The position numbers and the translations under genes are program-made. Below, one piece after another: positions 10,156 to 19,517 of a stretch of DNA of 64,000 nucleotides (its first letter is position 1; each line of letters begins with the position of its first letter). The notes beneath the pieces were generated by a model. It searched no databases and was not told where the DNA came from. It saw only the letters and a program-made list of their open reading frames with translations. The stretch spans positions 62,001 to 126,000 of the forward strand of contig NZ_PIPI01000005.1 in NCBI RefSeq assembly GCF_003987315.1. The letters are read 5' to 3'. This stretch comes from Aliidiomarina haloalkalitolerans (GTDB lineage Bacteria; Pseudomonadota; Gammaproteobacteria; Enterobacterales; Alteromonadaceae).

Positions 10156-11391
10156 GTGATTGCAAAGAGTGAAACAGACAACATGATCGTCAGCCTGGAT
10201 GTCGGCACTAGTCAGGTGACTGCGCTGATTGGCGAAATTTTGCCAGACGGTGACATAAACGTTATTGGTGTTGGTGTCACCGCTGCTCGCGGCATGGATA
10301 AAGGTGGTGTCAACGACCTCAACCTCGTGGTGCAGTCGATTCAACGGGCGGTTAACGAAGCTGAATTGATGGCGGACTGCCGTGTGTCAGCGGTGTACTT
10401 AAACATTAGTGGTCGCCACATTAGCTGTCAGAACGAGAATGGCATGGTGCCAATTAACGACGCCGAAGTGACTCAGGACGACGTTGATAGCGTGATTCAC
10501 GCCGCTAAGTCAGTGCCGGTTGCGCAAGAGCGCCGTATTTTGCACGTGCTACCTCAAGAGTTTGTGATTGATTCACAAGAAAGCATTAAAAGCCCAGTCG
10601 GCATGTCGGGCGTGCGGATGGAAGCGCGGGTGCACATGATCACCTGTGCCAATGACATGGCACGCAATATTGTCAAAGCGGTGGAGCGCTGCGACTTGAA
10701 AGTTGAGCGCTTGGTGTTCTCGGCGCTGGCTTCAAGCCTTGCGGTACTGACCGAAGATGAGAAAGAGCTTGGCGTTGCACTCGTCGATATGGGCGCAGGC
10801 ACCATCGACATTAGTATTTTTGCTGGCGGTGTCTTGCGTCATACCGCGGTTATTCCAGTGGCGGGTAATCAGGTAACGAATGACATCGCGAAGATTTTCC
10901 GCACGCCATTAAGCCATGCGGAAGAGATTAAAGTGCAATATGCCTGCGCTTTGCGACAAATGGTTAGCATGGAAGACAACATCGAAGTGCCTTCGGTCGG
11001 TGGTCGTCCGGCGCGTTCGATGTCGCGCCATACCTTGGCGGAAGTTGTTGAACCGCGTTATCAGGAACTTTTTGAGCTGGTACGGGATCAGATCTACGGC
11101 AGCGGTTTAGAAGAACAAATTGCAGCGGGTGTCGTCTTAACCGGTGGAACAGCAAAAATGGAAGGCGCTATTGAATTCGCCGAAGAGATTTTTCAAATGC
11201 CAGTGCGGTTGGGAACACCGATTGGCATTCAAGGGTTGAGTGACTATGTCAGCGACCCGACCTATGCCACGAGCATTGGCTTGTTGCGTTTCGGTCAGTT
11301 AGACCTGAACGAGCAGCAAGAAGAACGACAACGAAGTCAAAAACCACACTGGATTCAGCGCATTCAAAGCTGGTTCCGGGGTGAATTTTAG
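10156..11391 (+). CDS. ftsA: Cell division protein FtsA
   Basis: FtsA is the actin-like membrane tether of FtsZ. A GTG at 10156 gives 411 residues; an ATG at 10183 (MIVSLDVGT) is possible, but the GTG keeps the short N-terminal segment usual before the first phosphate loop. Actin-type motifs are VSLDVGTSQVTALIGE, the SHS2 (1C) domain around residues 85-165, LVDMGAGTIDISIF, and GVVLTGGTAKMEG. The C-terminus ends in a basic, aromatic amphipathic helix (HWIQRIQSWFRGEF), which fits the membrane-targeting sequence of FtsA. Confidence 0.96.
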   Translation: MIAKSETDNMIVSLDVGTSQVTALIGEILPDGDINVIGVGVTAARGMDKGGVNDLNLVVQSIQRAVNEAELMADCRVSAVYLNISGRHISCQNENGMVPINDAEVTQDDVDSVIHAAKSVPVAQERRILHVLPQEFVIDSQESIKSPVGMSGVRMEARVHMITCANDMARNIVKAVERCDLKVERLVFSALASSLAVLTEDEKELGVALVDMGAGTIDISIFAGGVLRHTAVIPVAGNQVTNDIAKIFRTPLSHAEEIKVQYACALRQMVSMEDNIEVPSVGGRPARSMSRHTLAEVVEPRYQELFELVRDQIYGSGLEEQIAAGVVLTGGTAKMEGAIEFAEEIFQMPVRLGTPIGIQGLSDYVSDPTYATSIGLLRFGQLDLNEQQEERQRSQKPHWIQRIQSWFRGEF

Positions 11392-11462
11392 AAAAAAGTA
11401 ATAAGATTTTGATTTTTATGGGGTAACAACGGAAAATACGGGTAAGTGGAGAGGTAACTATT

Positions 11463-12635
11463 ATGCAAACGTTTGAAGTTATGGATAATTTTGAAGCAGA
11501 CGCAGTGATCAAGGTCATTGGCGTAGGCGGAGGCGGCGGCAACGCCGTTCAACACATGGTTGCGCAGTCAATTGAAGGGGTTAAATTCCTTGCTGCCAAC
11601 ACCGATGCACAAGCATTACGTAAGCATGATGCCGACGTGCTCATTCAACTGGGCAACGAAATCACCAAAGGTTTAGGTGCTGGCGCTAACCCAGAAGTGG
11701 GTCGCATTGCAGCGGAAGAAAATCGTGAAGAAATCGCTCGGCAGTTAGAAGGCGCAGACATGATTTTCATTGCCGCCGGTATGGGTGGTGGTACCGGTAC
11801 CGGTGCCGCACCAGTTGTTGCTGAAATTGCCAAAGAACTTGGCATTTTGACCATTGCGGTGGTGACCAAGCCATTCCCATTCGAAGGCAAAAAGCGTATG
11901 GCTGCCGCCGAAGAAGGGATTGCACAGCTGGCACAACACGTTGACTCATTGATTACCATTCCCAATGAAAAACTGTTGAAAGTACTGGGTAAAGGCACAT
12001 CACTGTTGGACGCGTTTGGCGCGGCAAACAATGTGTTACTTGGCGCAGTGCAAGGTATTGCTGAGCTAATCACTCGTCAGGGTCTGATTAACGTCGACTT
12101 TGCTGACGTGCAAGCGGTTATGCGTGAAATGGGTACCGCCATGATGGGTACCGGTGTCGCAAGTGGCCCAGATCGCGCGCAAGAAGCAGCGCAAATGGCG
12201 ATTAATAGCCCATTGTTAGAAGACATCGACTTGTCAGGTGCACGTGGCGTGTTGGTTAACGTTACCGCGGGCATGGACATGGGTATCGATGAATTCGAAA
12301 CGGTTGGTAGCGTGATTCGCTCGTTCGCTTCAGAGAATGCAACGGTGATTGTGGGTACGGTTATCGATATGGAAATGTCGGACGAAATGCGGGTGACCGT
12401 CGTTGCAACGGGTATTGGTGCCGAGCGAAAGCCGGATATCTCGTTAGTGGACAAGAAGCCTGACTTAGTCGCGCCGAGCCGTCCAACAACGAGCCCAAGC
12501 TATGGTCGTCAAGCCACAGCGCCAAAATTCGAAGAAGAAGTCGATTTCGAGTTAGAAGAGCGGCCAGTGACGCGCAAGCAAGCGGAACCAGATATTCTGG
12601 ATATTCCTGCATTCTTGCGACGCCAAGCTGACTAA
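11463..12635 (+). CDS. ftsZ: Tubulin-like cell division GTPase FtsZ
   Basis: FtsZ polymerises at mid-cell as the scaffold of the division ring. It has 390 residues from an ATG behind GGAGAGG. The tubulin signature GGGTGTG lies near residue 106, with [10 protein letters not shown] at the N-terminus and the T7-loop region NVDFADV and GTAMMGTG further on. A linker of about 60 residues leads to the conserved C-terminal peptide [12 protein letters not shown], which binds FtsA and ZipA. A 71-base gap separates it from ftsA. It is the last gene of the continuous dcw run; lpxC has its own promoter. Confidence 0.98.
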   Translation: MQTFEVMDNFEADAVIKVIGVGGGGGNAVQHMVAQSIEGVKFLAANTDAQALRKHDADVLIQLGNEITKGLGAGANPEVGRIAAEENREEIARQLEGADMIFIAAGMGGGTGTGAAPVVAEIAKELGILTIAVVTKPFPFEGKKRMAAAEEGIAQLAQHVDSLITIPNEKLLKVLGKGTSLLDAFGAANNVLLGAVQGIAELITRQGLINVDFADVQAVMREMGTAMMGTGVASGPDRAQEAAQMAINSPLLEDIDLSGARGVLVNVTAGMDMGIDEFETVGSVIRSFASENATVIVGTVIDMEMSDEMRVTVVATGIGAERKPDISLVDKKPDLVAPSRPTTSPSYGRQATAPKFEEEVDFELEERPVTRKQAEPDILDIPAFLRRQAD

Positions 12636-12687
12636 GGCGCTGACGCTCAAGTTTGGCTAGCGGCAGCCGAGTTGTAGCTCGGCGCCT

Positions 12688-12783
12688 GCGGCTGACTTGA
12701 CTGAGACGCTTTTGGCTGACTTAACTGAGGCGTCTGTGACTGACTTAACTGAGGCGTCTGTGACTGACTGAACTGATCAGTCC
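12688..12783. repeat. Four degenerate 24-base tandem repeats in the ftsZ-lpxC gap
   Basis: The 318-base ftsZ-lpxC gap (12636-12953) holds four consecutive 24-base units starting at 12688, 12712, 12736 and 12760, each built on the core CTGACTTAACTGAGGCGTCT. Units two and three differ at two positions at their 5' end; units one and four are more diverged. Just before them, 12666-12683 can form a six-pair hairpin (GCCGAG/CTCGGC) without a T-run. The rest of the gap is the lpxC promoter and leader. No open reading frame with a recognisable product was seen here. Confidence 0.85.
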
Positions 12784-12788
12784 AGTTA

Positions 12789-12817
12789 TTGACGATAGTA
12801 TTAGCAATTGCTATAAT
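12789..12817 (+). promoter_or_regulatory. Strong sigma-70 type promoter for lpxC
   Basis: TTGACG (12789-12794) and TATAAT (12812-12817) are separated by exactly 17 bases, which is close to the sigma-70 consensus. Transcription would begin near 12824 and leave a leader of about 130 bases before the lpxC start. Confidence 0.85.
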
Positions 12818-12838
12818 TCGCCCCCATTTACCCGTGGG

Positions 12839-12874
12839 CTAGTGGCAACGAAAACGGAATGGTTTTCGTACTAG
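12839..12874 (+). promoter_or_regulatory. Stem-loop in the lpxC 5' leader
   Basis: ACGAAAAC (12848-12855) pairs perfectly with GTTTTCGT (12862-12869) around a six-base loop, and CTAGT (12839-12843) can pair with ACTAG (12870-12874) outside it, leaving a four-base bulge on the left. There is no T-run after it, so it is not a terminator. It sits in the first 50 bases of the predicted leader and may affect RNA stability or translation; that role is inference. Confidence 0.6.
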
Positions 12875-12953
12875 TCGGGGGCAAATAAAGAATTTATGGG
12901 CCTGACAGAAGGAATCTGCGGGCGAAAGTAAATACGCTGAGGGAGGATTCAGT

Positions 12954-13868
12954 ATGGTTAAGCAACGTACAATCAAGCAGATGATAGCAACCACTGGTGT
13001 GGGCTTGCACAAAGGCAACAAGGTAAACTTGGTGCTGCGTCCTGCTGCGCCGGATACCGGTATTGTATTTCGTCGCACCGATTTGAATCCAATGGTTGAA
13101 ATCAAAGCTTCTCCTGAGCTAGTGAAAGACACGCGCATGTGTACTTGTCTGATTAACGACGACAATATTCGCATTTCGACGGTCGAACACTTGCTTGCAG
13201 CGGTGGCAGGTATGGGTATCGACAACTTGTATGTCGAAGTGGACTCGCACGAAATCCCAATTATGGATGGCAGTTCGCACCCGTTTATTTACTTGCTGCA
13301 GTCAGCTGGCATTCAAGAGCAGGGGAAAGCCAAGCGCTTCATTAAAGTGAAGCAGCCTATTCGTGTCGAAGAAGGTGATAAATGGGCCGAACTGTTACCC
13401 CACGACGGCTTTAAAATCGACTTCGCCATCGATTTCGACCACCCAGCAATTGCTGATACCAATCAAGTGGTGTCAATGGACTTCAGCAGCCAATCGTTTA
13501 TTCGCGACATTAGTCGCGCCCGGACGTTTGGTTTTATGAAAGACATTGAATACTTGCGCGCCAATAATTTAGCGCTCGGTGGTGGTTTCGACAACGCCGT
13601 GGTGCTTGACGAATTCCGCGTCTTAAATAGCGACGGTTTACGTTACGACGACGAGTTTGTGAAACACAAAATCCTCGACGCAGTCGGCGATTTGTATATG
13701 GCTGGGCATAGTATTCTTGGCCATTTACGCGCATTCAAGTCAGGACATGCGCTGAACAACAAGCTTTTGGTTGCGCTGATGCAACACCAAGAGGCTTGGG
13801 AGTTCGCCACGTTCGAAGAGCAAAGTGCAGAGGCACCCATTAGTTACCTCAGCCCTGTACTGGCTTAA
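12954..13868 (+). CDS. lpxC: UDP-3-O-acyl-GlcNAc deacetylase LpxC
   Basis: LpxC is the zinc-dependent deacetylase that commits UDP-3-O-acyl-GlcNAc to lipid A synthesis. It has 304 residues from an ATG behind GGGAGGA. Zinc and active-site motifs are present: [27 protein letters not shown] with the first zinc histidine, the IMDGSSHPF segment, and [14 protein letters not shown] with the other zinc ligands, followed by [14 protein letters not shown]. Gene order after ftsZ is standard. It is followed by a clear intrinsic terminator. Confidence 0.98.
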   Translation: MVKQRTIKQMIATTGVGLHKGNKVNLVLRPAAPDTGIVFRRTDLNPMVEIKASPELVKDTRMCTCLINDDNIRISTVEHLLAAVAGMGIDNLYVEVDSHEIPIMDGSSHPFIYLLQSAGIQEQGKAKRFIKVKQPIRVEEGDKWAELLPHDGFKIDFAIDFDHPAIADTNQVVSMDFSSQSFIRDISRARTFGFMKDIEYLRANNLALGGGFDNAVVLDEFRVLNSDGLRYDDEFVKHKILDAVGDLYMAGHSILGHLRAFKSGHALNNKLLVALMQHQEAWEFATFEEQSAEAPISYLSPVLA

Positions 13869-13875
13869 GACCAGC

Positions 13876-13905
13876 AAAGGCCGCTAATTGACTAGCGGCC
13901 TTTTT
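13876..13905 (+). terminator. Intrinsic terminator after lpxC
   Basis: AAAGGCCGCTA (13876-13886) pairs with TAGCGGCCTTT (13893-13903) around a six-base loop, and the right arm runs into TTTTT. The stem starts about eight bases after the lpxC stop codon. Confidence 0.92.
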
Positions 13906-13973
13906 GCGTTAAATCGGACAGAAAAGTTGCGCATTCTGTCGAACAGGCTTATTTTAGACGTTGAGATTCGGTG

Positions 13974-14279
13974 CTACTGCAAGGACGGCTTAACTTTTAT
14001 CTCTAAACTACGCAGCGTAGTTTTAGTAGCCGCTTGAAAAATTTGAATAATTTTAGGTTGTAGTAACCGAACACGAGTGGCCCAAGCGCCGCTCCGAACA
14101 TAGACAATTAGGGTTTGCCCTTGAATGGCTAAGCAGCGCGAGTTGACAGCTAGATCAGCAGGCACTGCTTCGCACCACAAATTTTGTAAGTTAACTTGGC
14201 GATGATGTTGCTCATTGAGTTGGGCCAGCGGTCCTTTTTGTAGCAGGACTTGGACACTCTTGGGTGGTCGCTTTAGCAT
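13974..14279 (-). CDS. dciA: DUF721 / DciA-like protein
   Basis: This 101-residue basic protein has the DUF721 pattern: a helical start (LLQKGPLAQLNEQ), a conserved LWCEAVPADLAVNSRC segment, and beta strands ending in SGAWATRVRLLQPKIIQIFQ. DUF721 includes DciA, the ancestral loader of the replicative helicase DnaB. The protein is short, so it may hold only the core domain. The gene is divergent from the M23 peptidase gene with just 27 bases between start codons, and it sits between lpxC and secA, where enterics carry secM. The family call is fairly sure; a helicase-loader role is inferred from the family. Confidence 0.8.
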   Translation of the reverse strand: MLKRPPKSVQVLLQKGPLAQLNEQHHRQVNLQNLWCEAVPADLAVNSRCLAIQGQTLIVYVRSGAWATRVRLLQPKIIQIFQAATKTTLRSLEIKVKPSLQ

Positions 14280-14306
14280 AATTTAATTTAGTTACTCGGA
14301 ACGTAC

Positions 14307-15236
14307 ATGAGTTTAGCAATCGAATATCAAGGTAAAAAAGTACGCTTTAAACTGCAGATAAGCAAGCGGCGCATGCTTTCTTTTGCTGGGATTGCGGCGT
14401 TTTTATCGCTGGCCATTGTACAGCCATGGCAGGGACTGTCATTTGATGCGTTAGTGAATCAAGAACGTGTGCAGCAAGAGCAGCGCAACCTAGCCATGCA
14501 GTCGGAGTTAGTGCAAGACGTGCGGGAACGGACGCAGCGCGAGCTTACCGCAATGGCAATGAAAGTGGGTGAACTGCAAGCGCAAATCATGCGTTTAGAA
14601 GCCCTCGGTCAGCGACTCGTTGCCGAAGCGCAACTCGAGCACAGCGACTTCGATTTTAGTTCACCGTTACCGATTGGTGGTCCCGACCAACCATTGCCGG
14701 AATGGCCATTGTTAAGTGATCATCCATTGCTGTCGGAACTTGATGGCATTTTGGAAAAATTAGAAATTCGCCAAAAACAGCTTCGCCTCCTTGAAAGTGT
14801 CATGCTTCATCACCATATCGAAGAAGAGCGGTTCGTTGCCGGTCGTCCGATCAATGAAGGCTGGTTGTCTTCTCAGTTTGGTGTCCGTCGTGACCCATTT
14901 AATGGCAACCCAACCATGCATCGCGGTATTGACTTTGCCGCACCGGAAGGCACGCCAATCCATGCCACGGGTGCTGGTATTGTGACGTTTGCAGGCGCCC
15001 GCTCAGGCTATGGTAATTTAATTGAAATTGACCACGGTGCAGGTTTACGCACTCGTTATGGTCACATGAAATCGATCGACGTGCGGGTTGGAGATGTCGT
15101 GACACGAGGGCAAGTAATTGCTAGTGTCGGTAACCTCGGACGCTCAACTGGCCCGCACGTGCATTATGAAGTGCTTGAAAACGGTCGCCAAGTGAATCCG
15201 TCTAAGTATGTGTTTCGCGAAGCACCTGGCGAATAA
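14307..15236 (+). CDS. M23-family metallopeptidase, membrane anchored
   Basis: A LytM-type peptidoglycan hydrolase or divisome regulator of 309 residues. The N-terminus has a short basic cytoplasmic part, one hydrophobic segment (about residues 24-43) and a coiled coil of about 60 residues (QERVQQEQRN onward). The C-terminal LytM domain has the zinc motifs HRGIDFA and HVHYE, with the intervening YGHM segment, so it looks catalytically complete. It lies between dciA and secA, followed by a terminator. Related gammaproteobacteria carry an M23 gene upstream of secA; its exact peptidoglycan target cannot be read from the sequence. Confidence 0.88.
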   Translation: MSLAIEYQGKKVRFKLQISKRRMLSFAGIAAFLSLAIVQPWQGLSFDALVNQERVQQEQRNLAMQSELVQDVRERTQRELTAMAMKVGELQAQIMRLEALGQRLVAEAQLEHSDFDFSSPLPIGGPDQPLPEWPLLSDHPLLSELDGILEKLEIRQKQLRLLESVMLHHHIEEERFVAGRPINEGWLSSQFGVRRDPFNGNPTMHRGIDFAAPEGTPIHATGAGIVTFAGARSGYGNLIEIDHGAGLRTRYGHMKSIDVRVGDVVTRGQVIASVGNLGRSTGPHVHYEVLENGRQVNPSKYVFREAPGE

Positions 15237-15256
15237 TCACGGTGAGTCGTAAATAC

Positions 15257-15285
15257 CGGCACCGTAGCGGTGCCGTTTATTTTTC
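15257..15285 (+). terminator. Probable terminator between the M23 gene and secA
   Basis: CGGCACCG (15257-15264) and CGGTGCCG (15268-15275) form a perfect eight-pair stem around a three-base loop, followed by TTTATTTTT. It lies 20 bases after the M23 stop and 38 bases before the secA start. It may be a full terminator, with secA served by a promoter in the short remaining gap, or a partial attenuator. Confidence 0.8.
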
Positions 15286-15323
15286 CGTCAGCAGAATTTT
15301 TTGGTACAGGAATTAGTAAAAAC

Positions 15324-18056
15324 ATGTTTGGTAGTCTCTTTAAACGAATGTTTGGTAGTCGGAACGATCGTATTATTCGTGCAGCCCGGAAGCGTGTTGA
15401 TCAAATTAACGCCCTAGAAGCCGAATACGAGCAGTTAAGTGATGAACAATTACAAGCGAAAACAGCTGAGTTTAAAGAGCGTTTAGCGAACGGGGAGACT
15501 ATTGACGACCTCCTTGTTGAAGCGTTTGCAGTTGCGCGTGAAGCGAGTAAGCGAATTTTTGAAATGCGCCCGTTCGACGTGCAGTTGATTGGTGGCATGA
15601 TCCTCAATGAACACCGTATCTCGGAAATGCGTACGGGTGAAGGTAAAACCTTAACGGCAACCCTGCCGGCTTACCTGAACGCCTTAACTGGCCGTGGCGT
15701 GCACATTATTACCGTGAACGACTACCTAGCTCGTCGTGATGCCGACTGGAGCCGTCCGTTCTTTGAGTTCTTAGGCATGAAAGTCGGCATTAACGTTGCT
15801 GGCATGCACCCGAAAGAAAAGAAAGAAAACTACGCCTGTGACATCCTGTACGGTACAAACAATGAGTTTGGTTTCGACTACTTGCGCGACAACATGGCGT
15901 TTACGCCTGAAGATCGCGTTCAACGTGACCTGCACTATGCAATTGTGGACGAGGTCGACTCGATCCTAATTGACGAAGCACGGACACCATTGATTATTTC
16001 AGGTCCAGCGGAAGACTCGTCAGAGCTGTACATGCGTATCAACACGCTGGTGCCGCAACTGATTCGCCAAGCCCATGAAGATGGTAAAGGTGAAGAAGGC
16101 GCTGAACTAGGCGATTACACCATTGATGAGAAAGCGCGTCAGTTGTATTTAACTGAACATGGTCAAGAGCATATTGAAGCAATTCTGAAAGAGAATGGCT
16201 TGCTTGACGAAGACGCCTCGCTGTACTCGCCGGCGAATATTTCTTTGCTGCACCATGTGAACGCGGCCTTGCGCGCGCATCATTTATTCCATCGGGACGT
16301 TGACTACATTGTCAAAGATGATCAGATCGTCATTGTTGACGAACATACGGGTCGGACAATGGAAGGCCGCCGTTGGTCAGAAGGCTTGCACCAAGCGGTA
16401 GAAGCCAAAGAAGGCGTGCCAATTCAAAACGAAAACCAAACGTTAGCGTCAATTACCTTCCAGAACTACTTCCGTTTATACGAGAAGCTAGCAGGTATGA
16501 CCGGTACGGCCGACACTGAAGCATTCGAGTTCCAATCAATTTACGGTCTTGAAACGGTCGTGGTTCCAACCAACAAGCCAATGGTTCGGGACGATATGCC
16601 AGACTTAATCTTCTTAACCGCTGCAGAAAAATACAAAGCGATTATTGAAGATATTCGTGAGCAGCGTGACGCTGGCCGACCGGTGTTGGTCGGTACCAGC
16701 TCAATCGAGAGCTCAGAACTTGTGTCTAAGTTGCTGAAGAAAGAGAAAATTAAGCACCAAGTTTTGAACGCTAAATTCCATGCTCAAGAAGCACAGATTA
16801 TTGCCCAAGCAGGTCAAGCTGGCTCGGTCACCATTGCCACCAACATGGCCGGTCGTGGTACCGATATTATGCTCGGTGGTAACTGGCAAACTGAAATCGC
16901 CGATTTAGAAAACCCAACGGAAGAGCAAATTAAGAAGATTCGCGAAGACTGGAAGAAACGTCACGCCGAAGTAATCGCCGCTGGTGGTTTGCATATCGTC
17001 GGTACCGAGCGTCATGAGTCACGCCGAATCGACAACCAGTTACGTGGTCGTGCGGGTCGTCAGGGTGACCCGGGTTCGTCACGTTTCTATTTGTCACTCG
17101 AAGACTCACTCATGCGTATTTTCGCCTCGGACCGCATGGCGGCAATGATGAAGCGCCTTGGTATGAAAGAAGGCGAAGCGATTGAGCATCCTTGGGTTAC
17201 CAAAGCAATTGAGAACGCGCAACGTAAGGTTGAAGGTCGTAACTTCGATATTCGTAAGCAATTACTTGAGTATGATGATGTTGCCAACGACCAACGGAAA
17301 GTGGTTTACGAGCAGCGGAATGACCTGCTTGACGGCAAAGACATTAAAGACACCATTGCGGTAATTCGTGAAGACGTGATTAATCGCGTAATCGACGAGT
17401 ACATTCCACCTCAGTCACTGGAAGAAATGTGGAACATCGAAGGGCTTGAAGATCGTCTGCGCGCTGACTTCGACTTACATTTGCCAATCCAGCAATGGTT
17501 AGACTCAGACGACAAACTGTTTGAAGAAATTCTCCGTGAACGCATTGTTGAAGAAGCGGTGAAAGCGTACGGCGAGAAAGAACAACAAGTGGGCGAGCAA
17601 GTTCTGCGTCATTTTGAAAAAGCAGTCATGCTGCAAAGCCTTGACCAACATTGGAAAGAGCACTTAGCGGCGATGGATCATCTGCGTCAAGGGATTCACT
17701 TGCGCGGTTATGCCAACAAAAACCCGAAACAAGAATATAAGCGTGAAGCCTATGACTTGTTTATGGATATGCTGGAAGCGCTGAAGGTCGATGTCATTAG
17801 CATTCTAAGTAAAGTGCGGGTGCGGGCCGAAGAAGATGTTGAGGAAATGGAAGCTCAGCGTCGTCAGAAAGACTCAGCTCCGAAGCAGTATCAGCACGAG
17901 AGTGCGCCTTCAGCCACAGGCGCGGCACCAGCCGGTGTTGGCGCTGGTGCAAGTGGACAGCCGTTGGTGCGTGATGGCGAAAAAGTCGGTCGAAACGACC
18001 CATGCCCATGCGGTTCGGGCAAAAAGTACAAGCACTGCCACGGTAAGCTCGCTTAA
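15324..18056 (+). CDS. secA: Preprotein translocase ATPase SecA
   Basis: SecA is the cytoplasmic motor that pushes unfolded preproteins through SecYEG. The start is set at the ATG at 15324 ([15 protein letters not shown]), which matches the family; an in-frame codon at 15270 would add 18 residues overlapping the upstream terminator. This gives 910 residues. Seen are Walker A (MRTGEGKTL), the [11 protein letters not shown] helicase motif, [10 protein letters not shown] and [10 protein letters not shown] of the second nucleotide domain, and the C-terminal zinc finger [12 protein letters not shown]. There is no secM; an M23 gene and a terminator precede it instead. Confidence 0.98.
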   Translation: MFGSLFKRMFGSRNDRIIRAARKRVDQINALEAEYEQLSDEQLQAKTAEFKERLANGETIDDLLVEAFAVAREASKRIFEMRPFDVQLIGGMILNEHRISEMRTGEGKTLTATLPAYLNALTGRGVHIITVNDYLARRDADWSRPFFEFLGMKVGINVAGMHPKEKKENYACDILYGTNNEFGFDYLRDNMAFTPEDRVQRDLHYAIVDEVDSILIDEARTPLIISGPAEDSSELYMRINTLVPQLIRQAHEDGKGEEGAELGDYTIDEKARQLYLTEHGQEHIEAILKENGLLDEDASLYSPANISLLHHVNAALRAHHLFHRDVDYIVKDDQIVIVDEHTGRTMEGRRWSEGLHQAVEAKEGVPIQNENQTLASITFQNYFRLYEKLAGMTGTADTEAFEFQSIYGLETVVVPTNKPMVRDDMPDLIFLTAAEKYKAIIEDIREQRDAGRPVLVGTSSIESSELVSKLLKKEKIKHQVLNAKFHAQEAQIIAQAGQAGSVTIATNMAGRGTDIMLGGNWQTEIADLENPTEEQIKKIREDWKKRHAEVIAAGGLHIVGTERHESRRIDNQLRGRAGRQGDPGSSRFYLSLEDSLMRIFASDRMAAMMKRLGMKEGEAIEHPWVTKAIENAQRKVEGRNFDIRKQLLEYDDVANDQRKVVYEQRNDLLDGKDIKDTIAVIREDVINRVIDEYIPPQSLEEMWNIEGLEDRLRADFDLHLPIQQWLDSDDKLFEEILRERIVEEAVKAYGEKEQQVGEQVLRHFEKAVMLQSLDQHWKEHLAAMDHLRQGIHLRGYANKNPKQEYKREAYDLFMDMLEALKVDVISILSKVRVRAEEDVEEMEAQRRQKDSAPKQYQHESAPSATGAAPAGVGAGASGQPLVRDGEKVGRNDPCPCGSGKKYKHCHGKLA

Positions 18057-18058
18057 GT

Positions 18059-18463
18059 ATGTCGGCAGTTAATCCAGTACATGTCGCCGTGGGTGTTATC
18101 ACCCGCGGCGATTGCGTTTTAGTGAGTCGCCGTGCTGACCATCAGCACCAAGGTGGTTTGTGGGAATTTCCCGGTGGTAAGGTTGAAGCGCACGAAGATG
18201 TGCGCACAGCGTTGGCACGTGAGCTGAAAGAAGAGCTGAACGTCACAGTTGAAAGCGCAGAACCCATGTTGGAAGTTGTGCATGACTACGGTGATAAAGC
18301 TGTGCGCCTCGATATCTGGCATGTCGCTATGCACACGGGTGAGATTCGCGCCAACGAGGGACAACCTTGGCAATGGGTCGATGCCGAACAACTGCAAACC
18401 TTAGAGTTCCCAGCGGCCAACGAACCGATTGTGGCCGCTACGGTGGCGCTTTTAGTTGGTTAA
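18059..18463 (+). CDS. mutT: 8-oxo-dGTP diphosphatase MutT
   Basis: This 134-residue Nudix hydrolase removes oxidised guanine nucleotides from the pool. The Nudix box is complete: GGKVEAHEDVRTALARELKEEL near residues 38-59, with the preceding GLWEFPGG. The ATG lies two bases after the secA stop, so co-transcription with secA is likely, as in other gammaproteobacteria. It converges with yacG; the short gap holds no obvious terminator. Confidence 0.95.
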   Translation: MSAVNPVHVAVGVITRGDCVLVSRRADHQHQGGLWEFPGGKVEAHEDVRTALARELKEELNVTVESAEPMLEVVHDYGDKAVRLDIWHVAMHTGEIRANEGQPWQWVDAEQLQTLEFPAANEPIVAATVALLVG

Positions 18464-18494
18464 CGATTCGCTCGTTAAACGGCATAGCCAAAAA

Positions 18495-18695
18495 TCAATA
18501 ATTCTCTTCATGTTCATTGGCGGTGGGTGGTAATGGCTCACCGGCAATACGTTTCTCTTCAGCTGCCCACTCACCGAGATCGATCAGCTTACAGCGCTCA
18601 CTACAAAAAGGTTTAAACTTCGCTTCAGGTGTCCACGCGACAGGCTTGTCGCAGGTTGGACATTGGACGGTCATGGGGGACTGACGACTAGACAC
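18495..18695 (-). CDS. yacG: Zinc-binding DNA gyrase inhibitor YacG
   Basis: This 66-residue protein carries the YacG zinc site CPTC near the N-terminus and CSERC about 15 residues later, followed by the invariant [14 protein letters not shown]. YacG binds GyrB and inhibits gyrase. The start is a GTG at 18695 with AGAGG five bases upstream; an internal ATG at 18674 is possible. It is the last gene of the coaE-zapD-yacG run, its usual company. Confidence 0.94.
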   Translation of the reverse strand: MSSRQSPMTVQCPTCDKPVAWTPEAKFKPFCSERCKLIDLGEWAAEEKRIAGEPLPPTANEHEENY

Positions 18696-18725
18696 ACAAA
18701 CCTCTACTCGGGTAAAACGGGTGAA

Positions 18726-19475
18726 TTAATTAGTGCAGCGGGCGAGGGCAAAGACCACAGTGTCTTGATACGGCACGCGTTCCTGACTGTCCGCTTGCAT
18801 AAAACGAATATTATAGCGCTGACGATGGCCGCTAATCAGTGGATACACCGCATACTCATTCGGCACGCGTAAGCGCAGCAGTGCAAGTTTATCAGCATTC
18901 GCTTGCCAACTGCCATTTTCCGCCTCAAGTTGTTCAAAACTACCTTGTTCGCGTAACATTTTCAGTTCCATCGCTAAAGCGTCGTGTAAAACCGTAAGTT
19001 GTTCAAGCCAGGCATTGGCGTCGGCTTGGCGCTGTGCGGTGTCTTGCTGCAACCAGAACTGCAAGTCAGGCAATTCGTGGTGGCATTGACCGCCCATCAG
19101 ACCCATGCGTTGGCGAACGTTGGCTAACATGCGATGTTCACGCAATGCGTAGCCAAATTTGTGGCCTTCGCAAAGCGCTTGTAATAGCTTGCGTAACTCT
19201 TGATGCACTTCTTGTAAGCGATGCTGATTCACCGCAGGGTGATTAAAGTAGGCCATTAGACGCCCTTCACGGCGTTCTAGATCTTTGATCAGATCGGCAC
19301 GCGTGTCGGTGCGGTCGAGTAAGTCGAGTAGGTTAAACAGACCACCAAAAAATAACGGGTAGGAGGTTGCGTCAATAGCTGTCGCAGCGCTTTTAATTTG
19401 CCGCAACAAAGCTTCTATACGCAGATAGACGCGAATTTTTTCTTCAAGCGGGTGCTCGTAGGTTTTAAAGTCCAT
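18726..19475 (-). CDS. zapD: Cell division protein ZapD
   Basis: ZapD (YacF) is a cytoplasmic protein that crosslinks FtsZ filaments. The product has 249 residues starting MDFKTYEHPLEEKIRVYLRIE, the family's characteristic N-terminus, and is helical in its first half with a strand-rich C-terminal half (VYPLISGHRQRYNIRFM). It sits between coaE and yacG, exactly as in other gammaproteobacteria. Confidence 0.95.
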   Translation of the reverse strand: MDFKTYEHPLEEKIRVYLRIEALLRQIKSAATAIDATSYPLFFGGLFNLLDLLDRTDTRADLIKDLERREGRLMAYFNHPAVNQHRLQEVHQELRKLLQALCEGHKFGYALREHRMLANVRQRMGLMGGQCHHELPDLQFWLQQDTAQRQADANAWLEQLTVLHDALAMELKMLREQGSFEQLEAENGSWQANADKLALLRLRVPNEYAVYPLISGHRQRYNIRFMQADSQERVPYQDTVVFALARCTN

Positions 19476-19517
19476 GATCCGTTGTTCTTAATGTGCACTC
19501 AGCGTCATGATACCGAC

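Noticed and set aside
11645-12073. 142-codon open frame opposite ftsZ
   Set aside because: Shadow of the ftsZ coding frame with no features of its own.
12636-12953. CRISPR-like array in the ftsZ-lpxC gap
   Set aside because: The 24-base units are directly abutting with no spacers, so this is a simple tandem repeat.
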